Assembly (NCBI RefSeq): GCF_003688555.1
Contig: NZ_REFR01000015.1
Coordinates: forward strand, 1-64,000
Direction of reading: 5' to 3'
DNA length: 64,000 bases
Origin: Eilatimonas milleporae
GTDB lineage: Bacteria > Pseudomonadota > Alphaproteobacteria > Sphingomonadales > Kordiimonadaceae
Shown in pieces: positions 18,352 through 27,962 of the stretch; position 1 is the stretch's first letter; every line of letters starts with the position of its first letter. The notes below the pieces were generated by a model, which had not been told where the DNA came from, ran no database searches, and saw only the letters and a program-made list of their open reading frames with translations. Position numbers and translations under genes: made by a program.

Positions 18352-19416
18352 TCAGCGGCGCCGTCCCGCCATGCGGGCAAGGGCCAGCAATGCCCGCTCG
18401 GCAATGGCCCTGTCCGGATTGCCGGTGGTCTTTGCGGCAATTTCGGCGTCCATCAGGCGGTTCAGGGCCGACAGGATTCGGGGCGCGGGCCACCGGTGCA
18501 GGGCATTGGTGACGGCATCGCGGTCCGCCCAGAAAACCGGGGGACGCAAACGCTGCACGGCCTCGGCGGCCGTGGCGCCCTTGGTCATTTCCCCGGCACC
18601 GGCCAGCAGGCGGTGCAGGCGGCTTTGCGCCACACGGATCAGGGCCACCGGGCTTTCCCCGGCAATGCGCGCCCGTTCCATGGCCTGATCCAGACGGGCC
18701 ATGTCACCCGCAATGGCATAATCCACCAGACCGGCAATGTCGAAGGCCCCCGTATCGCCGACAACGGCCTTGGCATCCTCCAGAGTGACGGTTCCACCTT
18801 CGCCCGGTGCCTGGTCTGGATTCCGGTCCGGGCTGGTGTCGGTCATATACAGAACCAGCTTGTCCAGTTCCGAACGCGACACTCCGCGATCGCTGCCCAG
18901 ATTGGCCACCAGATAGGCGACGGCATCCGGGCTGGCGCGCAGGCCCGCCGCGCTCAGGGTCGATGTCACCAGTGTGCGGACATCGCCGGCACTGTCTTCA
19001 TAACAGGCGATTGCCAGGGCATTGCGGGCTTTTTCCGCTGCCTTGCGGATGGCGGAGCTGGGCTTCAGGTCGCCCGCCGTGACCAGCAGCAGGCCCTCGC
19101 CGGCATCGCTTGACAGCACCAGGTCAATGGCGGCGGCGCTTGACGTTTCGGCCCGGTCCAGCCAGACAAGCCGGCGCCCTCCCATCATCGACAGAGACGC
19201 TATCTCGTCCAGCAGCAGGGACGGCGTCTCCTTCAGATCCGCCGGGCCGGGCTTGACCACCTGAAAAGGATCGCCGAGATCGGGGGCAATCTGTTTGCCG
19301 ATGGCTGTTGCCCGCTCGCGGACAAGGCCTTCATCCGGCCCGTAGACAAGCACCATGCGCACCCCGGGGTCGAGTGCCTTCAGCACACCGGGAATGTCGC
19401 GCGGCTTCACCTTCAT
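18352..19416 (-). CDS. holA: DNA polymerase III subunit delta
   Basis: The delta subunit of the clamp loader, which opens the beta sliding clamp. 354 residues, normal length. N-terminal KPRDIPGVLKALDPGVRMVLVYGPDEGLVRERA matches the delta family, lacking a true Walker A motif as expected; the middle has LVLSSDAGEGLLLVTAGDLKPSSAIRKAAEK; the C-terminal collar domain contains ALIRVAQSRLHRLL. It follows lptE on the same strand, and the leuS-lptE-holA order is the common arrangement in Proteobacteria. Confidence 0.93.
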   Translation of the reverse strand: MKVKPRDIPGVLKALDPGVRMVLVYGPDEGLVRERATAIGKQIAPDLGDPFQVVKPGPADLKETPSLLLDEIASLSMMGGRRLVWLDRAETSSAAAIDLVLSSDAGEGLLLVTAGDLKPSSAIRKAAEKARNALAIACYEDSAGDVRTLVTSTLSAAGLRASPDAVAYLVANLGSDRGVSRSELDKLVLYMTDTSPDRNPDQAPGEGGTVTLEDAKAVVGDTGAFDIAGLVDYAIAGDMARLDQAMERARIAGESPVALIRVAQSRLHRLLAGAGEMTKGATAAEAVQRLRPPVFWADRDAVTNALHRWPAPRILSALNRLMDAEIAAKTTGNPDRAIAERALLALARMAGRRR

Positions 19417-19465
19417 CCGGCCGCGCTTTCATTGGCACATCGGCGGACTGCGCGCAAGGACAGCG

Positions 19466-20014
19466 TCACGATGCCTCCTCACGCTTGCTGAAATACAGCG
19501 CCAGGCGGCGGTGAATCCGCTCCGCCAGGTCCAGGGCCAGACGGCGGGCGGCATCCTCGCGCTGGGTCACAATGGCAAAGTCCGACTGGACAAGATCATA
19601 AGACATCCGCGCGGTCATACGCTCGTCGATCACGGCGCCTTCACCGCCTGCCGGAGTCAGCACCATGGTGGCGGTCAGCTTCAGCTCTTCCTGCTGGGCG
19701 GCGGCATCGGGCCGGATACCGTACAGTTCGCGCGCTTCCTCCAGCACGATATCCAGACGGTAGCGATCCCCGGCACCGCCCAGTTTTTGTATCAGGCTGT
19801 TGCGCATGACCTGACCCAGGCGGTCATTGCCGATGGGACTCACCTCCACCTCGGCAAGGGCCGCCCGCATGGCGGGGGTGGAGTCCTCCGCCTGATACAG
19901 GGGTTGGAACCCGCATGCGGCCACGGTGGCGGCCGCCAGAAACAGAAGCGGAAACCCCTGTGCCAGGCGGATATACTGTATCCGGCGGATATATCGGCGG
20001 ATGTGTCGGCCCAT
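19466..20014 (-). CDS. lptE: LPS assembly lipoprotein LptE
   Basis: The outer-membrane lipoprotein that forms the LptDE translocon and plugs LptD during LPS insertion. 182 residues. A basic N-terminus and hydrophobic segment end in a lipobox VAAC (Cys34) followed by GFQPLYQ, the hallmark of LptE. Further family features: RNSLIQKLGG and LTATMVLT, with ARMSYDLVQSDFAIVTQREDAARRLALDLAERI toward the C-terminus. Lies 12 bases after leuS and 49 before holA, same strand. Confidence 0.92.
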   Translation of the reverse strand: MGRHIRRYIRRIQYIRLAQGFPLLFLAAATVAACGFQPLYQAEDSTPAMRAALAEVEVSPIGNDRLGQVMRNSLIQKLGGAGDRYRLDIVLEEARELYGIRPDAAAQQEELKLTATMVLTPAGGEGAVIDERMTARMSYDLVQSDFAIVTQREDAARRLALDLAERIHRRLALYFSKREEAS

Positions 20015-20026
20015 GACCGCGACCCC

Positions 20027-22594
20027 TTATCCGGCTGCGACGATATTGACGATCCGGCCCGGCACGACAATCACCTTACGCACCGCCTTCCCGTCGATGA
20101 ATTTCAGTGCCTTGCCGTTTTCCAGCGCCATTTTTTCCAGATCGGCACGGCCCATATCACGCGGCACATCAATGGTGTCACGCACCTTGCCGTTAACCTG
20201 CACGGCAATGGTGACGGTATCATCCACCGTCAGACCATGATCGGCAACCGGCCACGGTATGTCGACGACCAGCCGTTCATGTCCGAGCGCCCGCCACAAT
20301 TCCTCCGCCAGATGCGGCATCATCGGACCGACAAGAAGGACAAGGGTTTCCAGCGCTTCCCTCAGGACTTCGGGCGCGCCCGCCCCTTCGGCACCGGCGG
20401 TGACGGCGTTGGCGAATTCATACAGGCGGGCCACCGCCTTGTTGAAATGCAGTTCCTCGATATCGCCGGTGACAACCTTGATGGTCTTGTGCGTGGCACG
20501 GCGCAGGTCAAGGGCACTCTCGGACAGATCGACGGGTACAGCGGTTCCGACCGGCGCCAGCGCGTCCAGACCGTCCTGCACCATGCGGTACAGTCGCTGG
20601 GTAAAGCGCCAGGCGCCCTCGATGCCCGCCTCCGTCCATTGCAGGTCGCGTTCGGGCGGACTGTCGGACAGCATGAACCACCGCGCCGTGTCCGCGCCGT
20701 ACTGATCGATGATGTCGTCGGGGTCGACAACATTTTTCTTGGACTTGGACATTTTCTCGATGCGACCTTCCGCGACCTCAAGGCCACTATCGGCGCGGTA
20801 CAGGCCGCCGTCTTCACGCCGTCGCACCAGGTCCGGCAGGGTCCACTCGCCCTGACTGTCGCGGTAGGTGACATGATTGACCATGCCCTGGGTGAACATG
20901 CGCTCGAAGGGCTCATCGAAATCCAGACGCCCCACCTGTTTCAGCGCACGGGTGAAAAAACGGGCATACAACAGGTGCAGGATGGCATGCTCGACACCGC
21001 CGATATACTGGTTGACCGGCAGCCAGTCATTGACCACGTCGCTTTCAAACGGTTCATCCGCGCCCGGACTGCAAAACCGCAGGAAATACCAGGATGAATC
21101 GACAAATGTGTCCATGGTGTCGGTTTCGCGCCGGGCCGGTGCACCGCAGGACGGGCAGGCGCAGTCCTTCCAGGTCGGGTGATGGTCCAGCGGATTGCCG
21201 GGCCTGTCGAAGGACACGTCCTCCGGCAGGGTGACGGGCAGGTCTTCCACCGGCACGGCCACCGGTCCGCAGGTATCGCAGTGGATGATCGGGATCGGCG
21301 TGCCCCAATAACGCTGGCGCGAAATGCCCCAGTCGCGCAGCCGGTAATTGACCGTGCGCCGGCCCCAGCCGCCGTCCTCGGCGCGGGCGATGACGGCGGC
21401 CTTGGCGCTGTACACGTCCATGCCGTCCAGAAAGGCCGAATTGGCCAGCCGCCCCGGCCCGGTATAGGCCTCATCCCCCACAGTGAACCGCGCCGGGTCT
21501 TCATCCTCCGGCACCACCACGGGCGGCACTTTCAGGCCGTATTTGCGGGCAAAATCCAGATCGCGCTGGTCATGGGCGGGACAGCCGAAAATGGCGCCGG
21601 TGCCGTAATCCATCAGCACGAAATTGGCCACGTAAACCGGCAGGCTCTGCCCTTCCACAAAGGGATGATCCACCTTCAACCCCGTATCGAAACCGCGCTT
21701 CTCGGCCTTTTCGATCTCTTCCTCGCTGGTGCCGCTGGACCGGCAGTCCTTGATAAAGGCCTCCAGTGCCTCATTGTCGACGGCCAGTTTGGCGGCCAGC
21801 GGATGGTCGGCGGCAATGGCGCAGAAACTGGCGCCGAAGATCGTATCGGGCCGCGTGGTGTAAACCGTAATGGTGTCGCCCGTGTCCTGTACGATGAAAT
21901 CAAAGGTCAACCCATCGGACCGGCCGATCCAGTTTTCCTGCATCAGGCGCACCTTGTCCGGCCATTTGTCCAGACTGTCCAGGCCATCCAGAAGGTCCTG
22001 GGCATAATCGGTGATTTTCAGGAACCACTGGCTCAGATTGCGGCGTTCGACCTCGGCACCGGACCGCCAGCCGCGACCGTCGATCACCTGTTCATTGGCC
22101 AGGACCGTATTGTCCACCGGATCCCAGTTGACCCAGCTCTCCTTGCGGTAAACCAGACCAGCCTTGAAGAAATCCAGAAACAGGCGCTGTTCCTGCCCGT
22201 AATAGTCGGGGTCGCAGGTGGCGAATTCACGCGTCCAGTCGATGGCAAGGCCCACCTGCTTCAACTGGGCGCGCATATTGGCGATATTGTCATAGGTCCA
22301 GTCGGCGGGATGGACCTTGTGCTCCATGGCCGCGTTTTCCGCCGGCATGCCGAACGCGTCCCAGCCCATGGGATGCAGCACCTCGTACCCGCTGGCCCGG
22401 CGATAGCGCGCGACCACATCGCCCATTGTGTAGTTGCGCACATGGCCCATATGAATGCGCCCGGACGGATAGGGAAACATCTCCAGGACATAGTATTTCG
22501 GCTTTTCGGACCGGATATCGGTCGAAAACGTCCGGGTTTCCGTCCAGACCTGCTGCCATTTGGATTCAGTAGCCTTGGGATTGTAGCGCGACAT
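20027..22594 (-). CDS. leuS: leucyl-tRNA synthetase
   Basis: Class I aminoacyl-tRNA synthetase for leucine, 855 residues. The HIGH-type motif is in [20 protein letters not shown] (HMGH) near residue 50, and the KMSKS signature is in [15 protein letters not shown] near residue 620. The CP1 editing domain is present with [20 protein letters not shown] and the [15 protein letters not shown] block. The C-terminus has the [14 protein letters not shown] segment and ends [10 protein letters not shown]. First gene of leuS-lptE-holA. Confidence 0.97.
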   Translation of the reverse strand: MSRYNPKATESKWQQVWTETRTFSTDIRSEKPKYYVLEMFPYPSGRIHMGHVRNYTMGDVVARYRRASGYEVLHPMGWDAFGMPAENAAMEHKVHPADWTYDNIANMRAQLKQVGLAIDWTREFATCDPDYYGQEQRLFLDFFKAGLVYRKESWVNWDPVDNTVLANEQVIDGRGWRSGAEVERRNLSQWFLKITDYAQDLLDGLDSLDKWPDKVRLMQENWIGRSDGLTFDFIVQDTGDTITVYTTRPDTIFGASFCAIAADHPLAAKLAVDNEALEAFIKDCRSSGTSEEEIEKAEKRGFDTGLKVDHPFVEGQSLPVYVANFVLMDYGTGAIFGCPAHDQRDLDFARKYGLKVPPVVVPEDEDPARFTVGDEAYTGPGRLANSAFLDGMDVYSAKAAVIARAEDGGWGRRTVNYRLRDWGISRQRYWGTPIPIIHCDTCGPVAVPVEDLPVTLPEDVSFDRPGNPLDHHPTWKDCACPSCGAPARRETDTMDTFVDSSWYFLRFCSPGADEPFESDVVNDWLPVNQYIGGVEHAILHLLYARFFTRALKQVGRLDFDEPFERMFTQGMVNHVTYRDSQGEWTLPDLVRRREDGGLYRADSGLEVAEGRIEKMSKSKKNVVDPDDIIDQYGADTARWFMLSDSPPERDLQWTEAGIEGAWRFTQRLYRMVQDGLDALAPVGTAVPVDLSESALDLRRATHKTIKVVTGDIEELHFNKAVARLYEFANAVTAGAEGAGAPEVLREALETLVLLVGPMMPHLAEELWRALGHERLVVDIPWPVADHGLTVDDTVTIAVQVNGKVRDTIDVPRDMGRADLEKMALENGKALKFIDGKAVRKVIVVPGRIVNIVAAG

Positions 22595-22729
22595 GGCTTT
22601 CTCGGTTTTGCGTGGTCTTTTCTGGTCGGTTTACGGCCCGGATGCTCAGGGGATCACCCGGCCGGCCTTGAAAATCAGATACATCTGCGCCCTGGACAGA
22701 TTTCGGCCCGGTCCGGGGCTGGCGGCCCG

Positions 22730-23164
22730 TCAGGTGTTGGTATCGATGCGCAGGGTGCGGGCGCGCGTCAGGATCGCTTCCTCGATCTGAAGGGCGGTCG
22801 CCGCTTGAACCGGGGCGGCCACCCAGGTGTCATCGCGGCGCACCTGACGGACAACCGTCACCTTCAAACCGTCCGAGCGCAGCGCCTCGGACAGAAAGCG
22901 GACGGTCAGCTTGACCCGCTCGTTCAGCACCTCCGGATCGGAAAACCAGTCGGTCACGATCACGGCCGCCGCCGGATCGGCGGCTGTGATCGGCATGAAG
23001 GACAGGGTGTCCAGCGTTGCCTGCCACAGATAGCCGTTGACGCCGATGGCCGTCGTTCTCGGCTCCAGCTCGCGCGCTTCGTCATCGCCGCCGCCGAAAA
23101 TGCTGCAGGCACCCAGCGCCAGGCTCAACCCGGCAATCAAGAACAAGCGGCAGACACTGGTCAT
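22730..23164 (-). CDS. DUF3576 family lipoprotein
   Basis: 144 residues from the ATG at 23,164, which has GAGGAAG nine bases upstream; a TTG six codons earlier is possible but less likely. The signal peptide ends in a lipobox LGAC (Cys20). The mature part has GVNGYLWQATLDTLSFMPITAADPAAAVIVTDWF, typical of DUF3576, a conserved alphaproteobacterial envelope protein of unknown function. The gene sits 135 bases upstream of leuS on the same strand, so co-transcription with the LPS-assembly gene lptE is possible. Confidence 0.85.
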   Translation of the reverse strand: MTSVCRLFLIAGLSLALGACSIFGGGDDEARELEPRTTAIGVNGYLWQATLDTLSFMPITAADPAAAVIVTDWFSDPEVLNERVKLTVRFLSEALRSDGLKVTVVRQVRRDDTWVAAPVQAATALQIEEAILTRARTLRIDTNT

Positions 23165-23621
23165 ATCTTGAAACTTCCTCAATAATCCTACACGACGGCT
23201 GACCTGTATTTTCCAGGGACCCCGGTACGTGTTGCGGGGTCACGGGGTGTGAATTGTGCGGCAGCCGAGTCGCCTTAATCAAAAGCGGCACACGGCTATA
23301 TAACGGGCTGACCGCAGCCTGACCAGTCAGAATTCCCGCGTGTTTGCGCCCGCGAAACGCGAAAGAATCGTGTCGGCTGTGCCACATCACCCGCTAAAAT
23401 ACGGCAAATGATCCTCACGTCACCTTGAAGGGACCCCCCTGCCATTCTAGGTTAATATTGGTATCCTATAGGACCGTGCGACTCGAAAAGCCGACTCTCC
23501 CCATGAAAAGCCTTGCGGCCGAAGGGATTTCGGCGCTTCGCGCGTACAGGATACTGTACTGTGATACACGGCGATATGACGATATTGTAGTGAACCAAGT
23601 CTGTAACCCGTCAGGACGACC
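23165..23621. other. 457-base divergent intergenic region
   Basis: Separates the DUF3576 lipoprotein (minus) from the outer-membrane protein (plus) and should hold both promoters. A small hairpin GACCCC/GGGGTC lies at 23,218-23,241. The end is relatively AT-rich with short direct repeats of CGATAT (23,569 to 23,585). No gene was recognised. Confidence 0.5.
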
Positions 23622-24674
23622 ATGAAACAGGGCATGGCAGTAAGGATCGCGCTACTTCTCCTCGGGGGGGCTTATGCTCTCGGGGGCGGTTTTGCTTTGC
23701 CGTCCGGGGTCCTGACCACAGCCGGTGCGGCTTCCGCCGCCGATAGGGCCGATGGGCAAGACACGTCTCAGGACGACAAGGCCGGTCAAAGCACCGACCG
23801 AAACGGCGGCGGTGATGGGGCTGATGGCGGCGCCGGCAAGGCACGGTTTGATTCCACCGGTTTCATGAAATCGCTCGATCTGCTGATCACGGAGCAGAAA
23901 CGCACCCGCGCCGGCGGGACGGCGGCGGCCGATCCGGGCGGTGACCTGATCCTCAGCCTGCGCGAAACATCGCCGGTCCGGGAAAACGGATTTCTCTATC
24001 TGGAGGACGCGGCACCGGCGGGCGGGATGGACGCGGCCGCCGGCCTGTCGGCCCGGCCCGATTTTTCAAGTCTGTACACACCGGAAGGCGCGGTGCGCGG
24101 CATTGAGGGGCAAACCGGCTTTGCCGGATCGTCGCGGCTCGGTCTTCTGTCCTTCGGCGCCGATCCACTGGACCCCAATGATCCCGGCTTCCAGATCGCC
24201 CTTGAAAGCGCCTTCCGCATGACGGACGCCCTGCAGGCCGGCGGTGTGCTCACCGGTGTTGCCGGCGGCGGCGCGGACATCATGCCCTTCTCTCAGGGTC
24301 TGGTGGATCAGGAGACGAGCCTCGGCCTCAGCTTCGGCTATGCCGGTTTCGCGCTGGATGCGTCCGTCCTGAACCGGGATGCGGTCTTCGGCATTGACGG
24401 CAGCGGCACCAATGTGGGCCTGTCCTATTCCACATCCGTCTGGTCGGCCCGTCTGTCCATGACCGAATACACCCAAGGGGCCGACCTGTTCGGCATCGAG
24501 AATGAGGCCCGCAATCTGATTTCGGTCGAACTGGGCGCCAATGTGCGGCTGACCGACTGGGCCGGACTGACCGGTGGCCTGCGCTATTACGACTATGGCA
24601 GCCGCCTGCTGCTGAACCCGGAAAAGGGCGAGCGCAGCCAGATGATCTTCCTCGGCGGCCGCCTGCGGTTCTAA
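23622..24674 (+). CDS. probable outer-membrane beta-barrel protein, unassigned family
   Basis: 350 residues. An N-terminal signal peptide (MKQGMAVRIALLLLGGAYALGG) is followed by a Gly/Asp/Ala-rich linker of some 40 residues. The second half alternates polar and hydrophobic residues as in beta strands: LSFGYAGFALDASVLN, NVGLSYSTSVWSARLSMTEY, VELGANVRLTDWAGLTGGLRYYDYG, MIFLGGRLRF. It ends in phenylalanine, the usual final residue of barrels inserted by BamA. I do not recognise a specific porin family. Start could also be the Met four codons on. Confidence 0.7.
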   Translation: MKQGMAVRIALLLLGGAYALGGGFALPSGVLTTAGAASAADRADGQDTSQDDKAGQSTDRNGGGDGADGGAGKARFDSTGFMKSLDLLITEQKRTRAGGTAAADPGGDLILSLRETSPVRENGFLYLEDAAPAGGMDAAAGLSARPDFSSLYTPEGAVRGIEGQTGFAGSSRLGLLSFGADPLDPNDPGFQIALESAFRMTDALQAGGVLTGVAGGGADIMPFSQGLVDQETSLGLSFGYAGFALDASVLNRDAVFGIDGSGTNVGLSYSTSVWSARLSMTEYTQGADLFGIENEARNLISVELGANVRLTDWAGLTGGLRYYDYGSRLLLNPEKGERSQMIFLGGRLRF

Positions 24675-24786
24675 ACCGGCCTCCTCTCCTTACCGGGTTT
24701 TCATCGAATATTCGGCACAGTTTGGCGCTGTCCTGCCAAAAAGCCACCCGCTGCCGGGTATTCGCCTGGGCGTGAAGCGCCTGCCG

Positions 24787-25416
24787 TCAGTCCCCGTCCG
24801 CAAGCGCGCCGATGGCGGCAATGGCGGCCACCGGCAGACCGGCCAGCCGGACAGCCGTGCGGGCATCGATACCGCCAAGCGCGACGACCGGCACCGGGCT
24901 GCGATGCGCCAGCCGGGCAAAGCGGTGCACGCCCAGCGTCGCAGCGCCCGGGTGGCTGCCGGTTGCGAACACCGGCGAGATCAACACGGCAGACACACCC
25001 AGCCGCGCCGCTTGGGTCAGCGCATGGACGTCGTGACAAGCTGCTGTCACCAGCGGAAAATGGCGGACCGCGCGGCGGGTGCGGCTGTCCGCCAGCGCCC
25101 ACCGCGGCAAATGCAGACCGTCCGCGGCGACGCGGTGCGCCAGCAGGGGGTCGCCGGCCACAAGCAGGCACTGACGGCGCTCCCGCGTGATAGCGCGCAG
25201 ACTGCGGGCGAGCGCGGCCCTTTGGTCCCAGCCGTAATCGCGCACAATCACCCAGCTGCCGCGCGGCAGACGCGCGGCCACCGCGCACGGATCCGGCACC
25301 CGCGCACGATCGGTCATGAAAACCACCCCGTCCGCACCGGCCTGGCGTGCCAGCCGGTGCCGCACGGGACGCACGGCGGCAAAAAGCTTTGAGGACGATG
25401 CGCGCGGCTTGACCAT
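24787..25416 (-). CDS. ThiE/TenI-family protein (thiamine phosphate synthase-like)
   Basis: 209 residues with the ThiE/TenI TIM-barrel pattern: ADGVVFMTDRARVPDP near the N-terminus, LLVAGDPLLAHRVAADGLHLP, then VSAVLISPVFATGSHPGAATLG and VPVVALGGIDARTAVRL, the phosphate-binding end. True ThiE enzymes join HMP-pyrophosphate and thiazole phosphate. The usual HLGQxD block is replaced here by HLPRWALAD, so substrate binding may differ, and a TenI-like role is possible. Divergent from yggS with 71 bases between. No other thiamine gene is nearby. Confidence 0.72.
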   Translation of the reverse strand: MVKPRASSSKLFAAVRPVRHRLARQAGADGVVFMTDRARVPDPCAVAARLPRGSWVIVRDYGWDQRAALARSLRAITRERRQCLLVAGDPLLAHRVAADGLHLPRWALADSRTRRAVRHFPLVTAACHDVHALTQAARLGVSAVLISPVFATGSHPGAATLGVHRFARLAHRSPVPVVALGGIDARTAVRLAGLPVAAIAAIGALADGD

Positions 25417-25487
25417 ACCGGCGTCCTAGACCATAGGAGAAAGCCTGTCCATCCCGCCGCAATAGCCACCGAATACAAGGGGCAACC

Positions 25488-26252
25488 ATGTCCAGCACCG
25501 ATCCGACATCGCCGACACAGCCGACCCATGCGGACAACAGCCCGGACGCTGCTGCGCCCAGCGGCAGGGAAGACGGCGGAGACGACAGCCGTGAGATCGC
25601 GGATGCGCTGGCCGCAGTATGCGACACGATGCGACAGTCCTGCCGGAAATTCATGGTGGCGGAAAATGTGCCGCGGGTGATCGCGGTCTCGAAGCGGCAG
25701 CCGGTGGCGCGGGTGCGGGCGGCGCTGGAAGCGGGGCACCGGCTGTTCGGGGAAAATCTGGTGCAGGAGGCGGAGGAACGCTGGACGCCGTTGAAGGCGG
25801 ACTGCGGCGATGTGGAGCTGCATCTGATCGGCGGGCTGCAGACCAATAAAGCGGCCCGGGCGGTTGCCCTGTTCGACTGTATCCAGACGCTGGACCGGCC
25901 CAAGCTGGCGCGCGCACTGCGGCGTGAAATGGACAAGCAGAACAAGGCGTTGCCCCTGTATATCCAGGTCAATACGGGCGCCGAGCCGCAAAAGAGCGGC
26001 TGCCTGCCGGCGGATCTGCCGGAGCTGCTGGCCCTGTCCGGGGCGCTGAAATTGACGGTGGTGGGGCTGATGGTCATCCCGCCGGCGGACGAGGACCCGG
26101 CGCTTCATTTCGCCCTGCTGAAAAAGCTGGCGGAGCGACACGGACTGACGCGCCTGTCCATGGGCATGAGCGGCGACTACGACGTGGCCGCCGCCATGGG
26201 CGCGACGGACGTGCGCGTCGGCACCGCGATTTTCGGCCGCCGCACATCATGA
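25488..26252 (+). CDS. YggS/PLPBP-family pyridoxal-phosphate homeostasis protein
   Basis: 254 residues. YggS proteins hold PLP on a lysine in a single alanine-racemase-like TIM barrel and keep vitamin B6 and amino-acid pools in balance; no catalysis is known. The PLP lysine is in PRVIAVSKRQP. Other blocks: GHRLFGENLVQEAEE, LHLIGGLQTNKA, YIQVNTGAEPQKSG, VVGLMVIPP, RLSMGMSGDYDVAAAMGATDVRVGTAIFG. The first 45 residues are polar and Pro/Asp-rich and not part of the fold. In place of the usual GxGxLQ after HLIG this one has GGLQ. Confidence 0.93.
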   Translation: MSSTDPTSPTQPTHADNSPDAAAPSGREDGGDDSREIADALAAVCDTMRQSCRKFMVAENVPRVIAVSKRQPVARVRAALEAGHRLFGENLVQEAEERWTPLKADCGDVELHLIGGLQTNKAARAVALFDCIQTLDRPKLARALRREMDKQNKALPLYIQVNTGAEPQKSGCLPADLPELLALSGALKLTVVGLMVIPPADEDPALHFALLKKLAERHGLTRLSMGMSGDYDVAAAMGATDVRVGTAIFGRRTS

Positions 26253-26885
26253 CCCCGGCCGGGTTTTAAGCGCAGGCGCCCCCCTCCCCACAGGGCAGCA
26301 AGGCATGCATGCGCCGGAACCCCATACACGCGGCGCTGCCTGCCGGCAAAACCGACAACGGAGAGCAAAGCCCCACGCCCTTTCCGCACATGCCCTTCCG
26401 GCCCGGCGGGCGCGGGCGCAAGGGGCGGTGAAACCGGGCCTCCAACGCGGTGACAAGGGCGTCGGAGCCCAGTGGCCCGGCCGGCCATATGGGTTTCCAG
26501 CCGCCGGGAGACCGTCGCGTCCACAGGACCCGCGCAGGAAGGCGGGCCAGTCGCCGATGTGGCGCACCAACAGCGGTGCCACCCGCACGATGCCGTCATC
26601 CCTGCCGTCCGGAAAGCGCGCCTGAGCGTGCGCGGGCCGTCACCGGATCACGGTGCGGCGCGTGGAGGCGACGCGTGCAAAGACCCTGCCGGGGCAAAAC
26701 GGGCCCTCGCAACGGGCGGCGCAGGCGGCGGACAAGGAGACCGCACAGCAGGCTGTTAAAGAGCCGTCAGCCGGCAATGGACCCCATAAGCAGCAGTGAT
26801 GGCCAACGGCGCGCAGGCGCGCAGAAGCCGGCGGAGACAGTCGGGGAAGCAGCGGCCGGCCAGTCGGCGGGGCAGAGACAGGCAC
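26253..26885. other. GC-rich non-coding stretch
   Basis: 633 bases with several overlapping open frames on both strands, none with a recognisable domain, good start context or codon pattern. Leads into the tandem-repeat array. The presence of a gene cannot be excluded but is not supported. Confidence 0.4.
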
Positions 26886-27345
26886 AGGCGGCGGGCAGAT
26901 GAGGCGCCACCCCGTGCGGCGATACGGACCGATGGGTGAGGGACGTGCGGTTGAGAGGGGAGGAAGGCGGTGGGCAGATGAGGCGCCCCCCAGGCGGCGA
27001 TACGGACCGATGGGTGAGGGGCATGCGGTTGAGGGTGGAGGACGTCCGGGGCGCAGGCGGCCCCATTCGGTGGGCCGATGGGGTATCGTTGAGTAGCGAT
27101 ATCGGCCGATGGGTGAGGGGCATACGGTTGAGGGCGGGGGGTGTCCTGGCGCCGGCGGGCACAGGCGGCAGGCCGATAGAGTGATCCCGTGCGGCGATAC
27201 GGGCCGATGGTTGAGGTATGTGCGATTGAGGGCGGAGCGTGTTCCGGGCACCGACACAGGCGGTGGGCTGATGAGATGACCCCCGTGCGGGTGATACGGG
27301 CCGGTGATCAGAGGGGTGTCGGTTTGACCGGGGTGATCCGGGACA
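26886..27345. repeat. degenerate tandem-repeat array, five units of about 79-108 bp
   Basis: Units begin near 26,886, 26,965, 27,055, 27,163 and 27,258, each with AGGCGG, usually followed by a GGGC-GATGAG-like stretch. Each unit has a core close to GATACGGACCGATGGGTGAG followed by a CGGTTGAG block. Units 1 and 2 are most alike; 4 and 5 have drifted. Spacing is not a multiple of three, so one frame does not run through all copies, and the array is more likely non-coding. Lies between yggS and the L,D-transpeptidase gene. Confidence 0.75.
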
Positions 27346-27371
27346 CCGCCAGGGGGCATGAGGCCGCCCGG

Positions 27372-27950
27372 CTATAGCGGGCTGGCGACGGTGAGGCGGC
27401 AGGCGGGGGTCATGGCGCGCAGCACCGCGCGCAGATCGGCGGCGGCAAGGGCGACGCAGCCCTCGGTCGGGGGGAGAGAGGGCCCGTCCGTTACAGGTCC
27501 GCCCGTCACAGGCACGCCAGCCACAGGTTGGCCCGCCACATGGACAAAGATGGCGCTGCCGGCGCCCGGTACCACGGGGGCGTCATTGTGGCCGATGACC
27601 AGAATGAGGTCATACAGGCCGTCGTCGCGCCACAGGATCTCGTGCGAGGGACCGAAGGGCAGGCGGACAAGACGGTTATAGCGCGGGTCGTCGGGCGCGT
27701 CGCACCAGCCCATACCGGGGTCCAGCGGGGCGACGGGCAGGGCGGTGACGGGCGGCGGCTGCCGGTCCGGGCGGTAGAAGACCCGGCGCACCGGATAGGT
27801 GCCCGCCGGCGTGGCGCCGTCGCCCTCGCACTTGCGGGCGGCATTGACGACCCCGCCGCGCCCGAGCGCGCAGGCCGCATCGATCAGGGGCCCGGCGAGG
27901 CGCCCCGCGCGGCTGTCGCCCGCATCGGGCGTGACCTGCCACAACGCCAC
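27372..27950 (-). CDS. L,D-transpeptidase (YkuD family) protein
   Basis: 192 residues from a GTG at 27,950. The YkuD catalytic block is present: LVIGHNDAPVVPGAGSAIFVHVA with the conserved His residues, and PTEGCVALAAADL with the nucleophile cysteine. These enzymes form 3-3 cross-links in peptidoglycan or attach lipoproteins to it. No signal peptide is visible, which is unusual for an enzyme of the periplasm but common in this short subgroup. Between the two halves of the active site there is an extra run of repeated Val-Thr-Gly-Pro. It starts 12 bases after ribA ends. Confidence 0.87.
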   Translation of the reverse strand: MALWQVTPDAGDSRAGRLAGPLIDAACALGRGGVVNAARKCEGDGATPAGTYPVRRVFYRPDRQPPPVTALPVAPLDPGMGWCDAPDDPRYNRLVRLPFGPSHEILWRDDGLYDLILVIGHNDAPVVPGAGSAIFVHVAGQPVAGVPVTGGPVTDGPSLPPTEGCVALAAADLRAVLRAMTPACRLTVASPL

Positions 27951-27962
27951 AGGTCCCCGCCC

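Noticed and set aside
21179-23185. A 668-codon open frame opposite leuS and the DUF3576 gene
   Set aside because: Antisense shadow of two genes; no motif.
26177-26599. Minus-strand frame after yggS, 140 codons
   Set aside because: Arg/Pro/Gly-rich composition from GC-rich DNA, overlaps the yggS end, no domain.
26886-27345. Possible CRISPR array
   Set aside because: Units are 79-108 bp, drifted, without constant repeat and unique spacer layout, and no cas genes are near.
26640-27359. Minus-strand frame of 239 codons across the tandem repeats, rich in Pro, with repeated SPIGPYRR
   Set aside because: The repeat register shifts between units, so the peptide repeat is only partial. Kept as a repeat array, not as a gene.
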